A DNA stretch of 64,000 bases, from NCBI GenBank assembly GCA_012841015.1, contig DUVN01000029.1, forward strand, positions 1-64,000, written 5' to 3'. Shown here piece after piece: positions 29,345-38,953 of this stretch. The translations under genes were made by a program, and so were the position numbers. The notes beneath the pieces are model-generated. The model was not told where the DNA came from, ran no database searches, and saw only the letters and a list, made by a program, of their open reading frames with translations. The number at the start of each line of letters is the position of its first letter. Positions within the stretch are counted from its first letter, which is position 1. This DNA is from Clostridiaceae bacterium (GTDB lineage Bacteria; Bacillota; Clostridia; Saccharofermentanales; DTU023).

Positions 29345-29947
29345 TTACTTCGCTTTCGCGTAACGATCGGCGACGATATCCCAGTTGACGAGACCCCACC
29401 ACTCTTTTAGGTAGTCGGCACGTCTGTTCTGGTATTTCAAATAGTAGGCATGCTCCCAGACGTCGTTCACGAGAAGTGGCGTCATGCCCTTGCTGACGGG
29501 TGAATCTTGGTTTGAGGACTGGACGATTTTCAATTCGCCTTTATCGAGGACGAGCCATGCCCATCCGCTGCCGAACTGTCCTGCTCCGGCCTTTTCAAAC
29601 GCTTCCTTGAACTGCTCGAAGCTCCCGAAGGCCTCTTCCATCACTTCCGCGAGTTCGCCCTGCGGCTCTTTAGCGCCGCCAGGTGTCATCGTCTCCCAGT
29701 AGACGAGGTGATTGTAATGCCCGCCGCCGTGGTTGATGACAGCTTGGCGTCTTTCCTCCGGGACTTGGCTTAAATCTTTAAGCAATTCCTCGATCGTCTG
29801 CTCCTTCAGGTTGAGTCCCTCAATAGCTTTGTTGAGATTGTTGACGTAAGTCTGATGGTGCTTGTCGTGATGTACTTCGACCGTCTTTTGGTCGATGACC
29901 GGCTCCAACGCATTGTACGGATATTGTAATGCGTCTAATTTATACAT
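29345..29947 (-). CDS. sodA: Superoxide dismutase (Fe/Mn family)
   Basis: EVHHDKHHQTYVNNLNKAIEG; GGGHYNHLVYWETMTP; DVWEHAYYLKYQNRRADYL. Confidence 0.96.
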   Translation of the reverse strand: MYKLDALQYPYNALEPVIDQKTVEVHHDKHHQTYVNNLNKAIEGLNLKEQTIEELLKDLSQVPEERRQAVINHGGGHYNHLVYWETMTPGGAKEPQGELAEVMEEAFGSFEQFKEAFEKAGAGQFGSGWAWLVLDKGELKIVQSSNQDSPVSKGMTPLLVNDVWEHAYYLKYQNRRADYLKEWWGLVNWDIVADRYAKAK

Positions 29948-29992
29948 GTAACCCTCCTTTGATTGTCGCGTTTTTTTAACGCACTAATTTTT

Positions 29993-30040
29993 ATAATTGC
30001 AATTGACACCGCATTGTTATTGCTTGTCAATTGCAATTAT
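29993..30040. promoter_or_regulatory. Perfect 16-bp inverted repeat upstream of sod (candidate operator)
   Basis: ATAATTGCAATTGACA (29993-30008) - 16 nt - TGTCAATTGCAATTAT (30025-30040). Confidence 0.7.
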
Positions 30041-30128
30041 ACGTTAATTTTCACGACAATATCGTACCTTATGTGTCGCCCTAGGTACGCAAAATACGAC
30101 GGGAATGACGTTTGATCAGACTTGCTTG

Positions 30129-30830
30129 TTAGACATTGTTGACTTTCTCTTTCGCGTGCTCGGGAATAACAGCCAACAAGTAGACGATTCCACACACGAT
30201 TTGTATGACTCCTGCGATGGTCACTGCGTAAAGGAGCAGAGAATGGCGCAATAACGTGCCGACGATGGCACCGATAACGTAAATAACCATATGCAACACG
30301 AAGTAGGGGAGTTTCCACCGATCCGCTTTGGCGCCTCGGATTCTCTTACCCAGTTCTACACCAGCATCCGTGAGATAGCCAGTCATGTGAGTCGTGCGCG
30401 TCGTTACCCCGCGGTAGTTTAGCAAGATGCCGTTTTGTATGCCAAGCGAAAGAGCAGCATAAAAGCATGGAATCAAGAGCAACGTGTCAGGGATGATGAA
30501 CGACATAAGGGTATACAGAGCTCCCTGACAAATTAGGAAATATCCGTGGCGTTTCGATAGTCCGATTTCACATTGGTAGAAAAACATGCCGGCAATCGTT
30601 GACCCTATGAAAAAGGCGAAGATCAGGCCAAAATAAATGAGGGCAAGCGTCCATTTGCCATTTTTGAGTGCGATTGCCAGTTGCGTGAGGTTGCCCGTAT
30701 GGTGTGAAACGGCGTATTTTGGTCCGACCAGTGCTTCGGCATTCATAAAGCCAGCAGAAAAGGTCATCAGAGATACCCAGAGACTCGCATTTTTCCTCGA
30801 TAGCTTTCTCATGGTTCTTGCACCTTTCAA
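30129..30830 (-). CDS. DUF1275 (YoaK-like) membrane protein
   Basis: LMTFSAGFMNAEALVGPKYAVSHHTGNLTQLAIAL; RGVTTRTTHMTGYLTDAGVELG. Confidence 0.88.
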   Translation of the reverse strand: MKGARTMRKLSRKNASLWVSLMTFSAGFMNAEALVGPKYAVSHHTGNLTQLAIALKNGKWTLALIYFGLIFAFFIGSTIAGMFFYQCEIGLSKRHGYFLICQGALYTLMSFIIPDTLLLIPCFYAALSLGIQNGILLNYRGVTTRTTHMTGYLTDAGVELGKRIRGAKADRWKLPYFVLHMVIYVIGAIVGTLLRHSLLLYAVTIAGVIQIVCGIVYLLAVIPEHAKEKVNNV

Positions 30831-30909
30831 ATCAGTTTATCTATAAATCATACCATAATTATGAGTCCTTTCTGGTATTCAGCACAAAAAACCAAATAGA
30901 AAGGCGGAT

Positions 30910-30965
30910 AATCCGCCTGATTGCTCATCAGAGTGCCGACGGATTATCCGCGCATGTTCCGCTTC
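30910..30965 (-). terminator. Stem-loop terminator downstream of rubrerythrin
   Basis: Minus strand: GCGGATAATCCG...CGGATTATCCGC followed by CTTTCTATTTGGTTTTTTG. Confidence 0.65.
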
Positions 30966-30990
30966 GCTCTACGGAGCGTGACAAAGCGAC

Positions 30991-31533
30991 TTAATAGTTG
31001 GTGGCGACCAATTGGAAGAATTTTTGTTCGTACTTGCAGACGGGACACATAACAGGAGCTTTCTTGCCGAAGTGAATGTGTCCGCATTTGGCACAGATCC
31101 ATGCCGTCTCAGCGTCTTCACGCGCAAAGACTTTGCCCTCCTCGATGTTTGCCTTCAGACGGTTGTAACGTTCTTCATGATGTTTTTCGATGGCGGCGAC
31201 CATACGGAAGAGTGTCGCGATGCGTTTGAAGCCCTCTTCTTCGGCCTCCTTTGCAAAAGTAGCATACATCTCCGTCCACTCGTAGTTTTCACCTGCCGCT
31301 GCATCAGCCAAGTTCTCTAGTGTACCCGGAATTTCATCATTGTTAAGCAGTTTGAACCAGAGCTTGGCGTGCTCCTTTTCGTTCCCCGCTGTTTCTTCAA
31401 AAAAGTCAGCAATCTGCTCATAGCCTTCTTCGCGCGCCTTCGCGGCGTAGTATGTGTACTTGTTACGTGCCATCGACTCGCCTGCAAACGCTGTCTGCAG
31501 ATTTGCCTCGGTTTTCGTTCCTTTAAGATCCAT
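30991..31533 (-). CDS. Rubrerythrin
   Basis: [60 protein letters not shown]-terminal [20 protein letters not shown]. Confidence 0.96.
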   Translation of the reverse strand: MDLKGTKTEANLQTAFAGESMARNKYTYYAAKAREEGYEQIADFFEETAGNEKEHAKLWFKLLNNDEIPGTLENLADAAAGENYEWTEMYATFAKEAEEEGFKRIATLFRMVAAIEKHHEERYNRLKANIEEGKVFAREDAETAWICAKCGHIHFGKKAPVMCPVCKYEQKFFQLVATNY

Positions 31534-31664
31534 GTTGTCTCTCCTTTTTGTTTTGTTTATGGGTTATCTATCTCTGGTGATTGCTCACCTTGTGAACTTC
31601 TTTGAGAAGCCGTCGGCCACTGTTCGCTGTGCTCCGGTCAAATTCGTCGCGTATGCGTTCTGGT

Positions 31665-32090
31665 TCAGTTCCGTTCCACCTTTTTCGTGAGGCATTTTGA
31701 ACAGATTCCTCTGAAAATGACGTCGTGTCCCGTCAGCCGGAAATCGCTGTTCGTAGGGAAATACTGATCAATTTCTGGAAGAACAGGCATATCGACGTCG
31801 GAAAGCATTCCGCATTCCTCGCAAAGCATGTGGTAATGTGCGTCGAGCGTGGCGTCGTAATGGAATACCCCGTCGTCACCTGCGATGCGCATGATCTCGC
31901 CGTCCTCAACCATACGGTTCATCGTCCTGTAGACGGTTGCTTTGTTAATCGTTGGGGACGTCTGCATGACGCATTCCTGAATTTCATCTACGGTAGGGTG
32001 GTTGAGTGTCTTGAGGCAATCGGAAATGACTTGGCGCTGATAAGTCATCCGCCTGTGAGTATGATTTTTCGCCTGTTTTGTCACATTCAA
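31665..32090 (-). CDS. Fur family transcriptional regulator (PerR-like)
   Basis: RMTYQRQVISDCLKTLNHPTVDEIQECVMQTSPTINKATVYRTMNRMVEDGEI; HYHMLCEECG. Confidence 0.9.
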   Translation of the reverse strand: MNVTKQAKNHTHRRMTYQRQVISDCLKTLNHPTVDEIQECVMQTSPTINKATVYRTMNRMVEDGEIMRIAGDDGVFHYDATLDAHYHMLCEECGMLSDVDMPVLPEIDQYFPTNSDFRLTGHDVIFRGICSKCLTKKVERN

Positions 32091-32127
32091 ATCCTAAATT
32101 CAACTATTCTATAAAATAAGAATAAAG

Positions 32128-32150
32128 CTATTGCGAATTGATTGCAATAG
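32128..32150. promoter_or_regulatory. Inverted repeat upstream of the Fur-family gene (candidate autoregulatory site)
   Basis: CTATTGC-gaattgatt-GCAATAG; shares ATTGCAAT core with the sod-upstream dyad. Confidence 0.5.
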
Positions 32151-32406
32151 TAAATTAAACGAAAGATAACTTGAAAAGACGCATTCGCTCGTTGCCTTTG
32201 TCTCTTGAAGAGGTGACAACAGCTCATTGGTCTTGCGATTGACCTTGATGAAGCACATTAAATGTCACGGCTTCCGTTTCTCATCAGATTGTAGGCATTA
32301 TCTTATCTTCTACTTGGCACTTGCAGCGTTTCACAGGCTATGTCAGTTATTCGCTAGGTTGTATTGTCTCGTCGGACCCCTGCTTGACATCCGTAGAGTA
32401 GAGAAC

Positions 32407-34599
32407 TTAAAAGTCGCTCAATCGGAAAGTGTTCTCTTCTGTTTCCACTTTAATAACAGCGCTCCCCCAACGTGCCAACGATTGTTCAAGTTCCGATTTA
32501 ACGGCCGTTAAATCGAGGCACCAGCACGTATGGCCTTCTAAGTCATTTGTCAAGATGATCTCGAGCTCTGTCCCGGTAGATAGTTCTTTTGCATGGACCG
32601 GGTTATTTTCCAGATGGTAGAGCCAGAGTCGATTATTTGTCGGTAAGTGCCTCAAGTGAATGTAAACGAAGTGCTCCTTCCCAGTCAGGCAAAATTCATC
32701 CTGCTCGTAAGGATAATCGGGAAAGGCCGATGTGCCATAAAAGGCGTCGCCGTACACTTGGAGGAATGCACCTGTCTCACTTAACACATCGAGTGACGGT
32801 TTCGGGATGGCACCCGTTCCGTCCGGTCCGATGTTAAGAAGCAGATTGCCACCTCGACTGATGACCTTCGTCAATTGGCGTATGACATCTTGAGCTGTAC
32901 GCCAATTTTGGTCACTTTTCTTATAGCCCCACGAATTATTCAACGTGGCGGGCATCTCCCAAAACTTTGTTTGGGAAAAACGGGGGAGCATGTTATCCCC
33001 TGTCGTTATGTAGTCCCCAAGACCGTAGCCGATACGGCCGGAAATCAGGCAGGTCGGCTGTAACGACCGAATGAGTTCTTTGACTTGGCTGCATTGCGCA
33101 GGCGTCATGGAGATCGGTGTGTCAAGCCAGATCATAGCGAGCGGTCCGTATTGTGTCAAGAGTTCACTTATTTGTGGAAAGCATTTTTCTTTGAGGTATT
33201 GCGAGAAAAGCGAAGCAGGCGGAGCTTCACGATAGGCACGCAACCCTCCCGGATGATCCCAGTCTTGTGCCTGCGAGTAGTAGACAGAGAAAAGCAAATC
33301 GTGCGTTGCACACGCTTCTGACATCTCACGGACGAAGTCGCGACCGGAGGGACTTTTCGCAACGCTGTTGAAAGAATCGGCAGACGAATCAAATAATGCG
33401 AACCCATCATGGTGCTTTGCTGTCAAGCAAACATAGCGCATGCCCCAAGAGCGCGCCAATTCACAAATGCGGTCAGCATCAAAGGCTGTTGGGTCGAATG
33501 TGGCAGCCAAGAGGCGATACTCTTCATCGGGAATATCGAGCGAGAGCCGAATCCACTCCGCCAAAAAAGGTGTCTCTCTTCCCTGATATTCACCACCCAG
33601 TAGTGAGTAGAGTCCCAAGTGAATGAACAATCCGTATCCTGCATCTTGGAAGTTGCGAAGTGCCTTATCAAGTGTACATTCTTGTGGCGTTCGAGAAAGC
33701 GCTACCCGCTCAGCTGCCTTGTGGCCTGCAATGTCCTGTGTTGAGATTATTGCTTTTGTGCAGGTGGAGGAAGAGGAACTGATACCCTGTGATGGTTGGC
33801 AGCTTTCTTCCAGTTCAGGTGGCATAAAATCTTTGTTGTCGACTGAATCAAGATGCGGAGCGTGAATAACGGAAAGAGGGTTCTTTCTTTGTATTGTCTG
33901 GCAGCTCCCTATCTGTGTGTCAGAATGATCGACAATCTCAATGATCTTTCTCAAGCTTAGCGGATCGACAGGGTTAGTTGCTTTGCCGAATCGCAAAGCC
34001 GTTCCGAGATGCAGGTCGATATTTTCCGATGGCAGTGCTTGCCGGATATGACCGATGTTGTTGTGCGTGATGCCGCCTCCGAGAATGAGCCTCGGGTATG
34101 CATGTTCTATGTACCACGGCAGGCGGTCAAGGTTTTCATCGATGGTTCCTTGGCCGAGCGAAGTCAGAATATGTGTGATTCTCGAATAACTATTGATGCG
34201 CTTAAGCGAAGTCGCGACATCGGAGCTTTCGTCAATGGCGCGGTGAAATGTAACGTTAAAATCTGTTCCCGCGAGCACCCGCGAAAGCTTTGCAACATCA
34301 GCGATCCCATTTTCGTCGAGAATGCCCGTCACGATTCGTTGAACTCCTAATTCCTGAAACCTTAAGGCATCGCGCTTCATCACAGATAGTTGGTGTTCTG
34401 TGTAATGAAAGGAGTCTTGTTCGGGGCGTAGCATAACGGCGACGGGGATGCGAACGGACTCAAGAACAGCCCTCACGAGGCCATCACTCGGCGTGAAACC
34501 GCCACGCTCGAGACACGAAACGAGCTCGATACGGTCACCGCCGTTCGATTCAATAGCGAGTGCATCCGCTAAGCTCGTGGCAATGCATTCGAGAATCAC
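32407..34599 (-). CDS. Fusion protein: N-terminal CutC domain + C-terminal GH29 alpha-L-fucosidase
   Basis: N-term MILECIATSLADALAIESNGGDRIELVSCLERGGFTPS...ILTSLGQGTI...LILGGGITHNNI (CutC); C-term YGLFIHLGLYSLLGGEY...LTAKHHDGFALFDS...PLAMIWLDT (GH29 nucleophile region); one uninterrupted ORF of 730 aa. Confidence 0.88.
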   Translation of the reverse strand: MILECIATSLADALAIESNGGDRIELVSCLERGGFTPSDGLVRAVLESVRIPVAVMLRPEQDSFHYTEHQLSVMKRDALRFQELGVQRIVTGILDENGIADVAKLSRVLAGTDFNVTFHRAIDESSDVATSLKRINSYSRITHILTSLGQGTIDENLDRLPWYIEHAYPRLILGGGITHNNIGHIRQALPSENIDLHLGTALRFGKATNPVDPLSLRKIIEIVDHSDTQIGSCQTIQRKNPLSVIHAPHLDSVDNKDFMPPELEESCQPSQGISSSSSTCTKAIISTQDIAGHKAAERVALSRTPQECTLDKALRNFQDAGYGLFIHLGLYSLLGGEYQGRETPFLAEWIRLSLDIPDEEYRLLAATFDPTAFDADRICELARSWGMRYVCLTAKHHDGFALFDSSADSFNSVAKSPSGRDFVREMSEACATHDLLFSVYYSQAQDWDHPGGLRAYREAPPASLFSQYLKEKCFPQISELLTQYGPLAMIWLDTPISMTPAQCSQVKELIRSLQPTCLISGRIGYGLGDYITTGDNMLPRFSQTKFWEMPATLNNSWGYKKSDQNWRTAQDVIRQLTKVISRGGNLLLNIGPDGTGAIPKPSLDVLSETGAFLQVYGDAFYGTSAFPDYPYEQDEFCLTGKEHFVYIHLRHLPTNNRLWLYHLENNPVHAKELSTGTELEIILTNDLEGHTCWCLDLTAVKSELEQSLARWGSAVIKVETEENTFRLSDF

Positions 34600-34842
34600 C
34601 GTTAATCTCCCTTAAGAACACAGTTGTCGATCAATTCGATCGTCATGATCAAATAATTATGTGTGAGTCATCAGCTATTTGCCTGCTGGTGAAGCCGTAA
34701 TCGAACGAAGTCGCGATCAACGCGCTATGTATGATGCAAGTCGCTCAGCCCTGCTTCGTGCCAAATCATTTGATTACAATCATGTTGTTACGTATGACAG
34801 AAGTGTTGTGACCGATATGCCGTCTGACGATGAATCACGTGT

Positions 34843-35529
34843 TCAGTTCGCGGCTTGCTTTTGTCGTTTACGACGGTTTCTGCCACCGACACAGATGACG
34901 AGGCCTCCGAGGAAACCTGCGACATGTGCCCACCACGCTATGCCACTTGATCCACGCACAAAACCTGAGACAAGTTGAATGATGAACCAGATGACGAGGT
35001 AAATCGGCGCAGGAATCGTGACAAAAAACGGCATGAGCGGAATCAAGGTCAACACTTTTGCGCGCGGATACAAAATGAGATAAGCACCCATCACACCTGC
35101 GATAGCACCTGAAGCCCCGAGCGTCGGGACAGCAGAATTAGGGTAGGCAAGTGTGTGCGCAAGAATTGCAATAATCCCCGTTGCGATGTAAAACAAAATG
35201 AATTTGATGGGTCGAAGATAATCCTCTACATTGTCGCCGAAAATCCATAACACCCACATGTTGCCGATAAGGTGAGATAGACCGCCGTGTAAAAACATGC
35301 TTGTGATCAATGGGTAGTAAAATTTACCAGCATGTATCGCTTCGCGCAATCCGATCGGTGTGAACGCATATCGGCACAGAAATTCATAGAGACGCAGAGA
35401 CGTAAGCGACTGTTGATAAACAAAAATCACAACATTGAAGACAATGAGGGAAATCGTGACGATAGGAATCTTATGACTAGGTTGACTATCTCTCAGCGGT
35501 AACATCTTTCGTTTCCTTCGGTCCTTCAA
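34843..35529 (-). CDS. Rhomboid family intramembrane serine protease
   Basis: SMFLHGGLSHLIGNMWVLWIFG; LGASGAIAGVMGAYL; WWAHVAGFLGG. Confidence 0.94.
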   Translation of the reverse strand: MKDRRKRKMLPLRDSQPSHKIPIVTISLIVFNVVIFVYQQSLTSLRLYEFLCRYAFTPIGLREAIHAGKFYYPLITSMFLHGGLSHLIGNMWVLWIFGDNVEDYLRPIKFILFYIATGIIAILAHTLAYPNSAVPTLGASGAIAGVMGAYLILYPRAKVLTLIPLMPFFVTIPAPIYLVIWFIIQLVSGFVRGSSGIAWWAHVAGFLGGLVICVGGRNRRKRQKQAAN

Positions 35530-35643
35530 AGGACCCCAACCTAAGGATTGGGCTGATTGCCGGCCCTTAAAAGTGACGAAAGGACGGGCTCATCTAATGA
35601 CAGCCGGCTCCTCGCCAGAGAAAAGAAGCAGGCTGTCATAACT

Positions 35644-36804
35644 CTAACTCGTCTGAAGCTCACGACTCAACATGGAAAACGGCGTTGTATCACCTAACAA
35701 GATGTAGCCGACGAGCCTATCTCCGATGAAATTACGTCGATCGTATGTGAGCTGTGTTTCGTCAAAAGAAATCTGCGAGGTCACATCTGGACCCTTCGCC
35801 ATGATGTTGCCAGCAGAAGCGATCCGCGTCTCCATCGTATTGACAAGATAAGGCGGAGGCGGAATGACACAAATTTCATTACCGCCTGCAGCGTTAGCAC
35901 CTGCAACTCTTCCTTCACGTGTCGAAACAGACCATAGCCCGTACCAAAGCCCCTCCATCAAGGCACAGTCACCTGCGGCATAAACGTTGGGAATATTCGT
36001 CTCCATGCGGTTATTTGTCACGAAGCGGCGGTCAATCTCAATATCTGCACCGTCCATCGTTTCGACGCGAGCTCGAACACCAGTTGAGACAAGAACGATA
36101 TCAGTCGCGATCACAGTGCCATCTGTCAAGCGGACGCTTGAGACTTTTCCTGTTTTCGGATCAGCCAATATCTCTTCGACGGATGCTTCTTTCCTCACCT
36201 TGATGTCAAGGCGTGCGATCTGCTCTTCGAACATGGCGCTTGCGCGTGGGTCAAGTTGCCTTGATAGCAGTGCTTTGCCGCGCTGGAGAATCGTAGTATC
36301 GAGACCACGCTGTTTCAATGCGTAGGCAATTTCAAGTCCTAGAAGCCCGCCACCGATAACGACTGCCCTCTTAGAATCTTCGATGAAGTTGGAGATCGCC
36401 TTCGCATCATCAAGAGTCCACAACGTAAAAACGCCTAGCAAATCATTGCCGGGCGTTGGAGGCATGAAACTTTCGCTCCCAGTTGCAAGAATCAGCTTGC
36501 TGTAGCTGAGAGTTGAAAGATCTGACAACACGACGCGCTGATTGTCTACGTCAACGCTTGTGACTTGTGTACCTAAACGAAGATCGAATTGACGGTCATC
36601 ATACCACGCCTGATCATGCAGAAAAACTCTATCGATTGTCTCCGGTGCCATGACCACACTGGGAAGGCGCGGTCTATGGTAGGGAAGGTATGTATCCTCG
36701 GATAACAAAATAATCTTTACATCGGGATCTTGTTTCCGGGCTGCCTCGGCCGCAGAAAGTCCTGCAATACCGCTTCCGATAATCACAATAGTTTGTTTTG
36801 ACAT
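35644..36804 (-). CDS. FAD-dependent NAD(P)H oxidoreductase (rubredoxin/nitrite reductase-like)
   Basis: VIIGSGIAGLSAAEAARKQDP; AVVIGGGLLGLEIAYALKQRG; NVYAAGDCA. Confidence 0.92.
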   Translation of the reverse strand: MSKQTIVIIGSGIAGLSAAEAARKQDPDVKIILLSEDTYLPYHRPRLPSVVMAPETIDRVFLHDQAWYDDRQFDLRLGTQVTSVDVDNQRVVLSDLSTLSYSKLILATGSESFMPPTPGNDLLGVFTLWTLDDAKAISNFIEDSKRAVVIGGGLLGLEIAYALKQRGLDTTILQRGKALLSRQLDPRASAMFEEQIARLDIKVRKEASVEEILADPKTGKVSSVRLTDGTVIATDIVLVSTGVRARVETMDGADIEIDRRFVTNNRMETNIPNVYAAGDCALMEGLWYGLWSVSTREGRVAGANAAGGNEICVIPPPPYLVNTMETRIASAGNIMAKGPDVTSQISFDETQLTYDRRNFIGDRLVGYILLGDTTPFSMLSRELQTS

Positions 36805-37271
36805 GAAAGACCTCCTCCATGAGGGAAAATGCTTGTCATTAGTAGCTGTTCTGATTCAACTGTTGAAGACATGGGTTCATGATAATCAGTCGGCAAACAA
36901 GTGTCAACTTAACAGGATAGCTGTAATAAGAGACACGTAGTATAATAAAGACAACCGAACGCAATCTCCTCATGTTCTGCGGGAGATTCGTAGAAACGGT
37001 GGAAAGAGCGAGCAAAGCGACTGGTCGTGGTCGTTTCGTCGCAGAGAAACGCTCTATGGTATGTAGAGGACGCAATCGTCCCCATTCCGTCCTAAAGATC
37101 GACATCATATTTATTGCGTGAGCTGTTTTCATAACGAGTGATAAAAGTCAAACGATCATCGGCATGGCCATCAGCACATAAAGAACAGCGAGGGATAGCG
37201 AGACAAATCGCATGAGATCCGCCGTTCAGTTTCAACAGTCACTTTAGATATCAACCTAGACAGGAGCCATC

Positions 37272-37991
37272 ATGAAAACAAAGTCTTCAAGAGAAAGAAA
37301 ATACGTCCCCGAGATCACATCGCCACTTCGCGGCGACATCATTGAGGTGCCAAAGATCATCGCTGAGTGTTCAGGTATTCGCATTTTTGGGAAACGTCTC
37401 AAGTCGATTATCTATACAACAGATGCAGCGTTAGCAATCAATCATAATGCTGATGCACTTATTGCTGTTTATCCGTTTACACCACATCCAGCCATCACAA
37501 GTGCACTCATAGGAATATCTCCCGTTCCCGTTTTCGCTGGAGTCGGCGGCGGTACAACGGGTGGTAAACGATGCGCGCAGATTGCCATGTTTGCAGAAGC
37601 ACAAGGTGCTATTGGTCTCGTTGTCAACTCGCCGACAACGCTTGAAACCATACGCCACATCAGGGCAGTCGTCGATACACCGATCGTCTGCACTATCGTG
37701 TCAGAATACATGGACATCGAGGCAAGGGTAGAGGCCGGTGTCCAAATATTCAATGTGAGTGGAGCAGACCGCACAGTTGACATCGTTAAAAGTATCCGCG
37801 AGCGTTATCCGACAATACCTATTATCGCGACAGGTGGATCGACAGACGAAACAATCCTCAAGACGATACAGGCTGGCGCAAACGCCATTACATTCACGCC
37901 TCCGACAAGTGCCCAGCTTTTCAAATACAAAATGGATAAGTATCGGAAGGCGGCGCAAGACGGATATGAGTACAAACACCAGCTGAGCTGA
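37272..37991 (+). CDS. Probable TIM-barrel phosphate-binding protein, function unknown
   Basis: 240 aa; VPVFAGVGGGTTGGKR, GAIGLVVNSPTTLE, IFNVSGADRTVDIVKSIRERYPTIPIIATGGSTDETILKTIQAGANAITFTPPT. Confidence 0.6.
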   Translation: MKTKSSRERKYVPEITSPLRGDIIEVPKIIAECSGIRIFGKRLKSIIYTTDAALAINHNADALIAVYPFTPHPAITSALIGISPVPVFAGVGGGTTGGKRCAQIAMFAEAQGAIGLVVNSPTTLETIRHIRAVVDTPIVCTIVSEYMDIEARVEAGVQIFNVSGADRTVDIVKSIRERYPTIPIIATGGSTDETILKTIQAGANAITFTPPTSAQLFKYKMDKYRKAAQDGYEYKHQLS

Positions 37992-38107
37992 ATCGAGATG
38001 CCACAAACTGTTTTAGAACATATGAAGTGTTCTCTGGGATGTGGCAATGTGGAGAGCTAAATACTCTGGTCGGCAAGGAAAAGAATGCTAGTGAATCAGG
38101 AAATCAT

Positions 38108-38818
38108 TCACTGACCGGAACAGGTCAGATCACGTATCACTTCGAAGGCGAGGAGAAATCCTGCGACAGGAGGAACGAAGGGAGCACTTCCAATAGTCCC
38201 TTTTTCGACACCGAGCGGTGTTGCGGGTGGCTCGTCGGAAAAGACGACTTTGACATGCTCGACATGCCGCTTGCGCAATGCACGCCGTACGATACGAGCG
38301 AGAGGATCCGTGTGTGTCTCAGACAAATCAGCGATCTTCAAACGAGTTGGGTCGAGTCGATTGCCTGTGCCCATCGAGGCGATAAGGGGAATGCCTTGTG
38401 CAAGTGAGGTGGCGATCAGATCTATTTTTGCTCCAAGCGTATCGATGGCATCGATGATGTAGTCGATCGGCGCAAAATGCTGGAGCACATCATCAATTTC
38501 ACCTGCGACAAGGTGTTCTTCCATCGTTTCAACGATCAGGTGACTGTTGATGTCGAGGAGTCGACAACGGGCGACTTGGCATTTCGATTGTCCCATTGTG
38601 CTTTCAAGTGCAAAAAGCTGTCGGTTGAGATTAGAGGGTGAGATAACATCGCCATCGATGAGAATCAATCGTCCTACACCAGCTCTTGCCAAAGCCTCAG
38701 CTGCCCATGACCCGACGCCACCAAGTCCTGCGACGAGAACACTTTTCTCTGAGAGCACCTCGATCGCATTGTTGGGTAAAAGCGCACGCGTCCGATCGTG
38801 ATGTGACTCAATTAACAC
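38108..38818 (-). CDS. tcdA: tRNA threonylcarbamoyladenosine dehydratase (ThiF/TcdA family)
   Basis: SVLVAGLGGVGSWAAEALARAGVGRLILIDGDVISPSNLNRQLFA; YIIDAIDTLGAKIDLI. Confidence 0.92.
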   Translation of the reverse strand: MLIESHHDRTRALLPNNAIEVLSEKSVLVAGLGGVGSWAAEALARAGVGRLILIDGDVISPSNLNRQLFALESTMGQSKCQVARCRLLDINSHLIVETMEEHLVAGEIDDVLQHFAPIDYIIDAIDTLGAKIDLIATSLAQGIPLIASMGTGNRLDPTRLKIADLSETHTDPLARIVRRALRKRHVEHVKVVFSDEPPATPLGVEKGTIGSAPFVPPVAGFLLAFEVIRDLTCSGQ

Positions 38819-38953
38819 TGAAAACTATTCCTCCTTTGGAGTTATGATACAAGAAAGCATGCAGATATTCATCATAGGAGTCATGACCTCTCCACCACGT
38901 GGTATCATATCATCGTGCAAAACCACAATAAGATTTCACAGGTTGGAGTCAAT

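Noticed and set aside
36839-37132. 97-aa minus-strand ORF
   Set aside because: No recognisable domain or clear RBS, and it overlaps possible hairpins.
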